From positions 744,001 through 808,000 of the forward strand of contig NZ_SMFO01000001.1 of NCBI RefSeq assembly GCF_004349145.1: a DNA stretch of 64,000 bases, written 5' to 3'. The stretch's first letter is position 1. Each line of letters opens with the position of its first letter. The DNA is from Flavobacterium hiemivividum. Its GTDB lineage: Bacteria > Bacteroidota > Bacteroidia > Flavobacteriales > Flavobacteriaceae. The position numbers and the translations under genes are program-made. The notes beneath the pieces were generated by a model. It made no database searches and was not told the origin of the DNA. It was given only the letters and a program-made list of their open reading frames with translations. This document shows, piece by piece, positions 57,277-64,000 of the stretch.

Positions 57277-59055
57277 TTATAAATTAGTATCGCCTCGCAA
57301 TTGCCTAAAACTTTTTCTGGCTTCTACAAAGTAGATACTGTCCTCGTGATTAAAAATTATCTTTTCGTAGAATGATTTCGCCTTTTCTACTTCTTTCAGT
57401 TTTTTATTATAAATCTCTGCCGAAAAAAATAAAGCCTCATCGATGTAAATTCCGTCACCGTGATGGTCAATAATTTCTTGATATTGGCTTAAAGCCAAAT
57501 TATAGTCCGCGGTTTTCTCATAAATTTGCCCTAAACGCAATAGAGTGACCGCTTCTATTTCCTCTCCCTTATGATTTTTCAAGATCGATTGAAATTGATC
57601 TATCGCTTCCTGATTTCTATTTTGATATAAAAGATAATCTCCTTTTGCAAATTCTTTTAGGGCTGTTTGTGTCGAATCAGCCACTGTATTGTCATTTATC
57701 AATAAGAAATATTCTAATGCATCATTTGCAATCAATTGTGTATTAGCCGATTTTAGTTCCTTAAACTGTTTCAATGCCCACACAAAATCAGTTTTAAAAT
57801 AACTCGTTTTGGCTGCTTTTAAACTGGCTTCGTGCGCCACCACATCATTTTTTAAATCCATCTCAATCTGAGAATAGTAGATCAATGCCTGATTGAATTT
57901 TTCTTCGAAAAGTAAAATATCCGCTAATTCCATTTTGGCCTGTGCGACTTTATAATCATCCAATTCTAAGTCAAGCGCTTGTTTGATAATTGCCCTTCCT
58001 TTTTCCGGATTTTTTAAATTAAAAGCCACAAAATGTGCCTGAATTATTTGCAAAGATAAGGTAAAAGGGCTGATTTCATATTCTGCTAGCAAACCTTCTA
58101 TTTCGGCATTGATATTTGCAAAGTCTTTTTCCTTCGCTTTTTCAATTTTCATTTTGATTAGATAAGTATTTGCCTGGACAAGTAATTCGAGATCGTTAGT
58201 GTTTTCCAGAACAAACCCTAAAATTTCAACGGCAATTTCCTGATCGTCTTCTTCAACAGCCAGATGTACTAAGTTCACAATATTTCCCAATGATTCAGGA
58301 TTACGTTTGTAGATTGCTTTTTCTTGAATAAAGGCTTTCGAAAATTCCTTTTGTTGTACGTAAAACCAGCTTAAAAAATGATTCCAAAATAGGTCTTGAT
58401 TTTTTTGGACACGAACAATCAATGCTTTTCTAATTTGGTCATTAAAAGCAGCATCACTATCATCTGACATGAAACGAGACAATTGATTTTGAATTAAAAT
58501 CGAATTTTGCGGATTTGCATACGATTCATCCAAAAAAGTGGAAATCATCATTTCGATGTTCCCTAATTGCCCGTAAAGCAATCCTCTCTGGTAATTAAAA
58601 TTATATTTTGGTTCTAATTCTGAAGCAATTTGATAGGCCTGCAAAGCATATTCTAATAATACTTTTTTCTCAAATGTGCCAGCAATGCCATACACTTCAT
58701 TTGGATTTTTCTTGATTCGGTCTATTGCTAGATCGTAATAACTTTTAGCTTTAGCTTCATTCTTTTGCAACTGAAAGTTATACCCTAATTCTACTAAAAG
58801 ACTCCCCTGATTGTATTTATCAAGTCGGTTTTGAATTGCTTTTTCTGCACTTTCAAATTGTTGTAGTTGCTGGTAACAATCAATCGTTCTTATAAAATAC
58901 TGCATGTTTTGAGGAACGCTAAGTAACAACTCCTCATATCCCAATTTCGCTTTTTCAAAATCACCTTTGTCATAATAATACTGTGCTAACTGCTCGTTTT
59001 GAGCAAACGAAAACAGCGAGAATAACAAAGTGATATATAGAAAAAAGTGCTTCAT
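57277..59055 (-). CDS. Tetratricopeptide repeat protein, secreted to the periplasm
   Basis: A 592-aa protein with a signal peptide ending LFSFAQ near residue 19. Many 34-residue helix-turn-helix TPR units run from about 20 to 580, such as AQYYYDKGDFEKAKLGYEELL and ALSQYQEIIDHHGDGIYIDEALF. No enzyme domain is present. It probably acts as a scaffold in the envelope. It lies downstream of serS. Confidence 0.88.
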   Translation of the reverse strand: MKHFFLYITLLFSLFSFAQNEQLAQYYYDKGDFEKAKLGYEELLLSVPQNMQYFIRTIDCYQQLQQFESAEKAIQNRLDKYNQGSLLVELGYNFQLQKNEAKAKSYYDLAIDRIKKNPNEVYGIAGTFEKKVLLEYALQAYQIASELEPKYNFNYQRGLLYGQLGNIEMMISTFLDESYANPQNSILIQNQLSRFMSDDSDAAFNDQIRKALIVRVQKNQDLFWNHFLSWFYVQQKEFSKAFIQEKAIYKRNPESLGNIVNLVHLAVEEDDQEIAVEILGFVLENTNDLELLVQANTYLIKMKIEKAKEKDFANINAEIEGLLAEYEISPFTLSLQIIQAHFVAFNLKNPEKGRAIIKQALDLELDDYKVAQAKMELADILLFEEKFNQALIYYSQIEMDLKNDVVAHEASLKAAKTSYFKTDFVWALKQFKELKSANTQLIANDALEYFLLINDNTVADSTQTALKEFAKGDYLLYQNRNQEAIDQFQSILKNHKGEEIEAVTLLRLGQIYEKTADYNLALSQYQEIIDHHGDGIYIDEALFFSAEIYNKKLKEVEKAKSFYEKIIFNHEDSIYFVEARKSFRQLRGDTNL

Positions 59056-59147
59056 GTTAAAAGTGTTCAGTATTCAGTGTTCAGTTTGCGAACCGATGTA
59101 TTATTCAGAAACAAACTGAACACCGACCACTGAGGACTGAACACTAA
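59056..59147. repeat. Nested inverted repeats in the serS-TPR spacer
   Basis: The inner pair is GTGTTCAGTTTG (59077-59088) and CAAACTGAACAC (59112-59123), 12 bp perfect. The outer pair is AGTGTTCAG (59062-59070) and CTGAACACT (59137-59145). The basic word TTCAGT recurs several times. Confidence 0.8.
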
Positions 59148-60419
59148 TTAGTCTATTATATCAAACCCACAGTAAGGGCGCAATACTTCAGGTATTACAA
59201 TTCCTTCGGTAGTTTGGTAATTTTCTAAAATTCCTGCCAAAACTCTTGGCAAAGCCAATGAACTTCCGTTTAGGGTGTGTGCTAATTGGTTTTTTCCGTC
59301 TTTGTCTTTGAAACGCAATTTCAAGCGATTTGCTTGGAAAGTTTCAAAATTAGAAACCGAACTGATTTCTAGCCATCGGTCTTGAGCGGTAGAAAATACT
59401 TCAAAATCATAAGTCAAAGCCGATGTGAATCCCATATCTCCACCACAAAGGCGTAAAATTCTATACGGTAATTTCAATTCGTCAAGAATCACTTTAATGT
59501 GTTCTACCATTCCCTCCAAAGCTTCGTATGATTTATCAGGATGCTCCACGCGTACAATTTCTACTTTGTCAAACTGATGCAAACGATTCAATCCACGAAC
59601 GTGCGCTCCGTAAGAACCTGCTTCACGACGAAAACATGGCGTGTAAGCTGTCGTTAGAACTGGCAATTCGCTTTCGTTTAGAATAACGTCTCTAAACAAG
59701 TTTGTTACCGGCACCTCAGCTGTAGGAATTAAATATAAATTATCCGTCGCATCATGGTACATTTGGCCTTCTTTGTCTGGCAATTGTCCTGTTCCATAAG
59801 CCGAAGCTTCGTTTACAAAATGAGGCACCTGCACTTCATTGTATCCAGCTGCAACATTTTTATCTAAAAAATAATTAATCAAAGCACGTTGCAATCGCGC
59901 CCCTTTTCCTTTGTACACAGGAAAACCAGCTCCTGTAATTTTATTTCCTAGTTCGAAATCAATGATGTCGTATTTTTTCACCAATTCCCAATGCGGCTGT
60001 GCGCCTTCATGCAAAACAGGAACTTCGCCCGCTTCAAAAATATTTAGGTTCTCCTCAGGCGTTTTCCCAACCGGAACAATATCTGCTGGAAGATTAGGTA
60101 AAGTATAAAGTTTCTCTGTTAGTTCAGCAGTAATTGCATCTGCGGTTTCAGCCAGTTTCTTACTTTTCTCCTTATTTAAGATTGTTTTTTCTTTTAGAAT
60201 AGCGGCTTTTGATTTCTCACCGTTTTTCATCAGTTCGCCAATGTCTTTGGATAATTTATTAGATTCCGATAGAATTCCTTCCAACTCAACTTGTGTAGCA
60301 CGACGTTGTTCGTCTAGTTTTATCACCTCTTCCACAACACTTTTGGCATCCATATTCCTTTTTGCCAAAGCCTGGATTACTTTCTCTTGATTCTCTCTAA
60401 TAAATGCAATTTGTAACAT
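59148..60419 (-). CDS. serS: Serine-tRNA ligase
   Basis: A 423-aa class II synthetase. The N-terminal coiled-coil arm (about 30-105) that grips the tRNA is followed by the catalytic domain with motif 2 TPCFRREAGSYG and motif 3 LNGSSLALPRVLAGILENYQ. It charges tRNA-Ser. A good -7 box lies 45 bases upstream, so serS heads the downstream series. Confidence 0.97.
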   Translation of the reverse strand: MLQIAFIRENQEKVIQALAKRNMDAKSVVEEVIKLDEQRRATQVELEGILSESNKLSKDIGELMKNGEKSKAAILKEKTILNKEKSKKLAETADAITAELTEKLYTLPNLPADIVPVGKTPEENLNIFEAGEVPVLHEGAQPHWELVKKYDIIDFELGNKITGAGFPVYKGKGARLQRALINYFLDKNVAAGYNEVQVPHFVNEASAYGTGQLPDKEGQMYHDATDNLYLIPTAEVPVTNLFRDVILNESELPVLTTAYTPCFRREAGSYGAHVRGLNRLHQFDKVEIVRVEHPDKSYEALEGMVEHIKVILDELKLPYRILRLCGGDMGFTSALTYDFEVFSTAQDRWLEISSVSNFETFQANRLKLRFKDKDGKNQLAHTLNGSSLALPRVLAGILENYQTTEGIVIPEVLRPYCGFDIID

Positions 60420-60464
60420 AGCTTGAATTTTATAATTCTTGGGTTTTTATCTCTATAAAGAAAG

Positions 60465-60472
60465 CAAATTTA
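60465..60472 (-). promoter_or_regulatory. -7 box of serS
   Basis: TAAATTTG on the minus strand, an exact TAnnTTTG match, with TTTG 24 bases further upstream (60500-60497). The spacing is a little long. Confidence 0.55.
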
Positions 60473-60542
60473 AGGAAATGTTTGAGACTTATGAGACAAA
60501 GTTTTGGGTAAAAGAGTAGAACAGTAAATAAATAGAATTGTC

Positions 60543-60616
60543 TTGTCATACTTACTAAGGAGGAACCCCCTTCACTTGAACAATTTGATGAGATTCCTCC
60601 TTCGTCGGAATGACAA
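60543..60616. repeat. REP-like hairpin element
   Basis: Arms TTGTCAT...AAGGAGGAA at 60543-60565 and TTCCTCCTT...ATGACAA at 60594-60616 match in 19 of 23 positions. The words TTCCTCCTTCGTCGGAATGA are a common dispersed repeat in Bacteroidota intergenic DNA (from memory). A half copy is at 62653-62679. Confidence 0.75.
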
Positions 60617-60635
60617 ATTGTACGAAAAATGCTTC

Positions 60636-61175
60636 TTAAGCCCTTTTTATTTCATGTCCCACAAACTCTTCTAAGGTCGCAAACATTTCATCAACCGAGA
60701 GCACTTCTAAATCAGGATGAGATTTTAAAAATTCAGCATTAAGTTGTACTAAATTTTCTTCAATTTCATAAAAAGTATCGTTGTTCATCAAATCTCTAAT
60801 TGGATTTACGCCCTCCAATTTTCCTTTAAAGAATTTATCGCGTTTGACACTGCTCATCAATTTAACCTTCTTGCATTGTTGTTGGAATAACTCCAAATGT
60901 TTTTCGGCACCCAATAACTGCAATCCTTCTGCTATTAATTCGTTAAGTTCAGTATTCCATCGGGAATTATACACAAATTGCGCAAAATTACCTTCTGTAT
61001 ATTGGGAAGTGTAATAATCTAAATAATAACTCATCAACGCATCTTCATGAATCAAATCATCGTCAATTTTTTCCTCACGCATTAAGTTGATTACAGAAAT
61101 ATTTGAGTTGATAACATCTTGCGGGTTTTCGCTGGCTGCTGCCGTTTCTGAAATAATTATTTTACCAAATTCCAT
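60636..61175 (-). CDS. DMP19 family (DUF4375) protein
   Basis: A 179-aa soluble acidic protein. The segment ALMSYYLDYYTSQYTEGNFAQFVYNS matches the DMP19/DUF4375 core. The protein is strongly acidic at both ends, fitting the DNA-mimic proposal for DMP19, but that function has been tested in only one lineage and is not shown here. It is monocistronic. Confidence 0.75.
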   Translation of the reverse strand: MEFGKIIISETAAASENPQDVINSNISVINLMREEKIDDDLIHEDALMSYYLDYYTSQYTEGNFAQFVYNSRWNTELNELIAEGLQLLGAEKHLELFQQQCKKVKLMSSVKRDKFFKGKLEGVNPIRDLMNNDTFYEIEENLVQLNAEFLKSHPDLEVLSVDEMFATLEEFVGHEIKRA

Positions 61176-61198
61176 GAGATTTTATTTTAAAAAGTTGA

Positions 61199-61277
61199 CT
61201 GCAAATTTCGGAGAAATAATTGAGTTGCGTGTACTTTTAACTGCAAATTACGAGGATTATTTTGAGGTGCTTTTAAG
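61199..61277. repeat. Two imperfect 42-bp tandem units upstream of the DMP19 gene
   Basis: Units start at 61199 and 61241. Both carry CTGCAAATT, then CGGAG or CGAGGA, then GAGTTGC or GAGGTGC and CTTTTAA. On the minus strand both contain AATTTGCAG, close to a -7 box, so this may be a duplicated promoter region. Confidence 0.45.
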
Positions 61278-61360
61278 TATAAAAGCTTTTTCTAACCACA
61301 AATTAGCGCAAATTATTTTTTGCTTCATTTAAAATAAAAATATTTTTTTTGCCACGGATT

Positions 61361-61534
61361 TCACAGATTGTTTTCAGAATCCTCACTATTCTTTTTCTGA
61401 TTCATTTTAGCAACTAAAGCCTTCAATCGCAGTGCCTTTTCCTTCTTTTCTTGTTGAAGTTTCGCATTTTTCCGATTTAGCAATTTAGTATGTAAAGCCT
61501 TGTTTTTAGTGTTTTTTTCGGGTCCTTTTGCCAT
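61361..61534 (-). CDS. Small basic protein, 57 aa
   Basis: An ORF from ATG (61534) to TGA (61361-61363). The peptide starts MAKGPEKNTKNKALHTKLLN and continues as a Lys/Glu-rich helix (QEKKEKALRLKALVAKMN). It is highly basic and has no Cys. The codon use suits coding. I recall similar small basic proteins in flavobacteria but cannot identify a family. Nucleic-acid or ribosome binding is only suggested by charge. Confidence 0.55.
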   Translation of the reverse strand: MAKGPEKNTKNKALHTKLLNRKNAKLQQEKKEKALRLKALVAKMNQKKNSEDSENNL

Positions 61535-61606
61535 GTTTCAAATTTTATTTAAATACGTTTACAAATATAAAGAAAGGACTTAAAGTCACTCAAAAATTTA
61601 AAAGTC

Positions 61607-61969
61607 CTATTCTGAAACTACTCTAATGTCAATCTTTTCAATGAAGAAGAAAGCAAATCCTCCCAAAAAATATAGGACTACATCAATCCAGTCTGCGGTG
61701 TATCTTGGGTCAATTGTAGGAAGATAATATTCGAAATAAAAAGAATAGAAGCTGGCTAAAAAAACGACCACTGTTATGGGCAATTTAAACGAATTATCAT
61801 TTTTTAATCTTCTGATTATAAATTCAATCGCACCAAGCACTAACGGAAGATACAGCAAATCATTGACATAATTATTGACCAAATCTGGTAACGGTACCCT
61901 CAATCGCTGCATGACATAAATTGTCAGAGCAGTTAGAAACATTATAATATAAACAACCGTTTTAGACAT
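61607..61969 (-). CDS. Small integral membrane protein (about 120 aa)
   Basis: Counted from MSKTVVYI it has about 120 aa and four hydrophobic segments. The loop LPDLVNNYVNDLLYLPLVL resembles the family sometimes labelled magnesium citrate secondary transporter, but I would not rely on that. The start at 61969 is chosen because its ATG overlaps the stop of the upstream 27-aa micro-ORF. No catalytic residue is evident. Confidence 0.65.
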   Translation of the reverse strand: MSKTVVYIIMFLTALTIYVMQRLRVPLPDLVNNYVNDLLYLPLVLGAIEFIIRRLKNDNSFKLPITVVVFLASFYSFYFEYYLPTIDPRYTADWIDVVLYFLGGFAFFFIEKIDIRVVSE

Positions 61970-62045
61970 ACAAAATACTGAGTAATAAAGCTGAAACAAC
62001 CGCAAAAAGGACTAAAAATGCTCCATACCTACTAAAAGCTTTCAT
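61962..62045 (-). CDS. Candidate 27-aa single-membrane-span micro-ORF
   Basis: ATG at 62045, stop at 61962-61964. The peptide MKAFSRYGAFLVLF continues as a membrane helix (about residues 9-26). It ends by overlapping the next gene by 8 bases (its stop lies inside ATGTCTAA), an arrangement typical of translational coupling. It may be a leader or micro-subunit of the following membrane protein. Confidence 0.45.
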   Translation of the reverse strand: MKAFSRYGAFLVLFAVVSALLLSILYV

Positions 62046-62106
62046 GAATGTTATTAAAATATTAATGCAGACGATTTTAATTTAATAGCATCCTATCTAT
62101 TTTATC

Positions 62107-62424
62107 TTAACCCGCTACAGCCGCTGTAAACAATGCAATAAGACCTCCAACAATAAGTGCAAAGAAAATCCAAATGGAGTAAACTACTTGAAACAGAATT
62201 CGCATTAAGATATTTGGGTGTTCCGCACCGTTTTTTAAAAACGCTTCGATTTTGTTTGGCTTTTTATTTATTTTTTCTTGTTCCTCGATTTTCTGCAGCC
62301 TCTTTTTCTCACTTTCTAGTCTTCGCTTGAGAACCACGTCTAAAATCGCACCGCAATTACTACAATTCTCATTGTTTAAATTAACTGTACCACACTCTAA
62401 ACACTTTATATACGATTTGCTCAC
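62107..62424 (-). CDS. Zinc-ribbon protein with C-terminal membrane anchor
   Basis: A 105-aa protein. Four cysteines occur as CLEC and CSNC near residues 8-24, a zinc ribbon. A charged helix (about 30-60) and one or two C-terminal membrane segments (about 75-103) follow. The function is unknown; such proteins often act as small regulators or membrane-associated adaptors. It lies 61 bases before the 27-aa micro-ORF on the same strand. Confidence 0.7.
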   Translation of the reverse strand: MSKSYIKCLECGTVNLNNENCSNCGAILDVVLKRRLESEKKRLQKIEEQEKINKKPNKIEAFLKNGAEHPNILMRILFQVVYSIWIFFALIVGGLIALFTAAVAG

Positions 62425-62474
62425 TCTGCTTGTATTTAATCTGAATTCGGCCTTGTGTTTTTGAAATCAAAGTT

Positions 62475-62624
62475 ATGAAAATTAATCTGTTTCAATACAG
62501 TAGTATTGTTTCAATAGACGGACTGGACGCCAACAGCTTGGGATTTTTAATTCTCCAACCAGCATATTCTAACTCAGAGTACTCCCGCTATATTGATCTT
62601 TCAGAAGGACGAGGAATCACATAA
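62475..62624 (+). CDS. Candidate 49-aa ORF, uncertain
   Basis: An ATG-to-TAA frame with MKINLFQYSSIV and a C-terminus SRYIDLSEGRGIT. It lies in a gap full of repeated elements and has no clear promoter. It could be a real small gene, a remnant, or chance. Confidence 0.2.
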   Translation: MKINLFQYSSIVSIDGLDANSLGFLILQPAYSNSEYSRYIDLSEGRGIT

Positions 62625-62652
62625 TCAATTCACAATGCATGATATCCTTGCC

Positions 62653-62679
62653 GAGATTCTTCCTTCGTTAGAATGACAA
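62653..62679. repeat. Half copy of the REP-like element
   Basis: Shares GAGATTC-TCCTTCGT-GAATGACAA with the right arm of the element at 60543-60616. The matching left arm is absent. Confidence 0.65.
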
Positions 62680-62711
62680 GTTTGTGAAAATATATGGTGG
62701 AAATCCCAAAT

Positions 62712-62797
62712 TCCTAGCCCCGATAATCCTGATGTTTCGGGAGAAAATCCTTTTCTTTTTTTCTTCAAAAAAGAAAAGATTGCAACGGATAGCGGGA
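62712..62797. repeat. Intergenic hairpin element (CCTAGCCCCGATA ... GGATAGCGGGA)
   Basis: It contains an internal palindrome made of the CTTTTCTTTTTT / AAAAAAGAAAAG words (about 62748-62779). Similar elements are common between genes in Flavobacterium (from memory). A word TCCCGCTAT at 62583-62591 is the exact inverse of ATAGCGGGA at 62789-62797. Confidence 0.55.
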
Positions 62798-62799
62798 AA

Positions 62800-62833
62800 T
62801 TGCTTCAAATAAAAATTCTATTGCTTATTTTTG
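62800..62833 (+). promoter_or_regulatory. Promoter of metG
   Basis: TTG at 62800-62802 and TATTTTTG at 62826-62833 (exact TAnnTTTG), spaced by 23 bases, about 41 bases before the metG ATG at 62875. Confidence 0.65.
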
Positions 62834-62874
62834 CACCGAATTCTGCATTAATTTCAGAATCTAAAATCAATTTT

Positions 62875-64000
62875 ATGACACAGAATCCAAAAAGATATAC
62901 GATTACAGCGGCATTGCCTTACACAAACGGACCAATTCACATTGGTCATTTGGCGGGAGTTTACGTGCCTTCTGATATTTATTCCCGTTACCTGAGATTG
63001 CAAGGAAGAGACGTTTTGTTTGTTTGCGGAAGCGATGAACACGGTGTTGCTATCTCGATGAAAGCAAAAAAAGAAGGTATCACGCCTCAAGAAGTGATTG
63101 ACAAATACGATGGAATTATTCGAAAATCGTTTATTGACTTCGGAATTTCGTTTGATAATTACTCTCGAACTTCGGCAAAAATTCATCACGACACGGCTTC
63201 GGAGTTTTTTACAAAATTATATGAAAAAGGCGACTTCATAGAACAAGTAACCGAACAATTGTATGATGCGAAAGCGGATCAATTCCTTGCAGACCGTTTT
63301 GTAATTGGTACTTGTCCAAAATGCGGTAACGAAGAAGCATACGGAGATCAGTGCGAAAAATGTGGATCTACCTTGAACGCTACTGATTTGATTAATCCAA
63401 AATCGACTATTACAGGAGAAACTCCTATTATGAAATCGACAAAACATTGGTTTTTACCTTTGGATCGTTATGAAGATTTCTTAAAAGAGTGGATTCTTGT
63501 TGGACATAAAAACGACTGGAAACCCAATGTTTACGGACAAGTAAAATCTTGGATTGACGGCGGACTAGAACCTCGTGCGGTTACGCGTGACTTAGATTGG
63601 GGAATCGATGTTCCTGTTCCTGGCGCCGAAGGAAAAAAATTATATGTGTGGTTTGATGCGCCTATTGGATACATTTCAGCTTCGAAAGAATGGGCTGCAC
63701 GCGAAGGAAAAGAGTGGGAACCATACTGGAAAGATCAAGACACGAAGTTGGTTCACTTTATAGGGAAAGACAATATCGTTTTTCACTGTATCATTTTCCC
63801 TGCGATGTTAAAAGCCGAAGGAAGCTACATTTTACCAGACAATGTGCCTGCAAACGAGTTCTTAAACTTAGAAGGAAATAAATTATCTACCTCTAAAAAC
63901 TGGGCGGTTTGGCTGCACGAATATTTAGAAGAATTTCCAGGTCAGCAAGATGTTTTGCGTTATGCTTTGACATCGAATGCACCCGAAACTAAGGATAACG
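62875..64000 (+). CDS. metG: Methionine-tRNA ligase, 5' part (runs off the window)
   Basis: The frame opens at ATG 62875 and stays open to base 64000, giving about 375 residues. Motifs are [21 protein letters not shown] (HIGH-type, about residues 6-26), the Zn-knuckle [27 protein letters not shown] and KLSTS (the KMSKS motif). It charges tRNA-Met. The C-terminal anticodon-binding region lies beyond the window. The start is supported by the promoter at 62800-62833. Confidence 0.97.
   Translation, partial: MTQNPKRYTITAALPYTNGPIHIGHLAGVYVPSDIYSRYLRLQGRDVLFVCGSDEHGVAISMKAKKEGITPQEVIDKYDGIIRKSFIDFGISFDNYSRTSAKIHHDTASEFFTKLYEKGDFIEQVTEQLYDAKADQFLADRFVIGTCPKCGNEEAYGDQCEKCGSTLNATDLINPKSTITGETPIMKSTKHWFLPLDRYEDFLKEWILVGHKNDWKPNVYGQVKSWIDGGLEPRAVTRDLDWGIDVPVPGAEGKKLYVWFDAPIGYISASKEWAAREGKEWEPYWKDQDTKLVHFIGKDNIVFHCIIFPAMLKAEGSYILPDNVPANEFLNLEGNKLSTSKNWAVWLHEYLEEFPGQQDVLRYALTSNAPETKDN

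Noticed and set aside
62854..63189. 111-aa minus-strand frame opposite metG
   Set aside because: The plus strand carries an intact methionyl-tRNA synthetase with HIGH-type and KMSKS-type motifs.

Overview
The window looks like chromosomal DNA of a Flavobacterium or a close relative in the Flavobacteriaceae (Bacteroidota). The DNA is AT-rich. Several genes have the Bacteroidota -7 promoter box TAnnTTTG, and Shine-Dalgarno sequences are rare. Two large secreted proteins end in type IX secretion (T9SS) sorting domains. Other lineage markers are TonB-dependent receptors with CarboxypepD_reg domains, DUF4270 and DUF4286 proteins, an OlsF-type fused acyltransferase and a SUF cluster with an IscA-like protein. 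I see no rRNA, tRNA, CRISPR array, prophage or intact insertion sequence. Most of the window is ordinary core chromosome.

Layout. 0-7 kb: two lipoprotein genes (one with a JAMM-like metal motif behind a 9-G tract), a decayed threonine-dehydrogenase remnant, an M1 and an S8 peptidase, and an MBL-fold hydrolase. 7-12.5 kb: iscA-like-sufB-sufC-sufD (Fe-S cluster assembly, no sufS), ferritin, a 54-aa cysteine-containing protein and a short SSB. 12.7-18 kb: a run of GNAT/nitrilase fusion, Zn-ribbon protein, M28 membrane peptidase and an NAD-binding epimerase-like protein. 18-25 kb: two paralogous T9SS-secreted proteins separated by a 658-base gap with a candidate micro-ORF and hairpins. 25-29 kb: recX, a BtuB-like receptor and a divergent MocR-type regulator that seems to lack its PLP lysine. 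29-36 kb: atpD-atpC and a TonB receptor/SGNH-hydrolase pair.

36-47 kb: glmS, a DUF4270 lipoprotein and a half-length starch-synthase-like protein, divergent from panC-panD; then radA, two small conserved proteins and an AsmA-like/GT51 protein. 46.5-53 kb: aldo/keto reductase, OmpA-like lipoprotein, xthA, olsF-like acyltransferase, a TM2 protein and a hydroxyacid dehydrogenase/VOC fusion. 53-61 kb: a possible 25-aa mini-gene, then proC, mgtE, rsmA, DUF4286, a TPR protein and serS on the minus strand. 61-64 kb: a DMP19-like protein, several very small ORFs, two small membrane proteins, dispersed repeats and the 5' part of metG, which runs off the end.

How the genes connect. panC and panD make pantothenate. 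The Suf proteins and ferritin both handle iron. serS, metG, rsmA and glmS are housekeeping. The receptors, lipoproteins and peptidases form the envelope and secreted layer. The points most worth checking are the possibly phase-variable JAMM lipoprotein, the MocR pseudoenzyme beside a TonB receptor, the half GlgA-like protein, the dehydrogenase/VOC fusion, and the micro-ORFs at 21169, 53397 and 61962. Several one-base disruptions lie in homopolymers, so sequencing error must be excluded for those.
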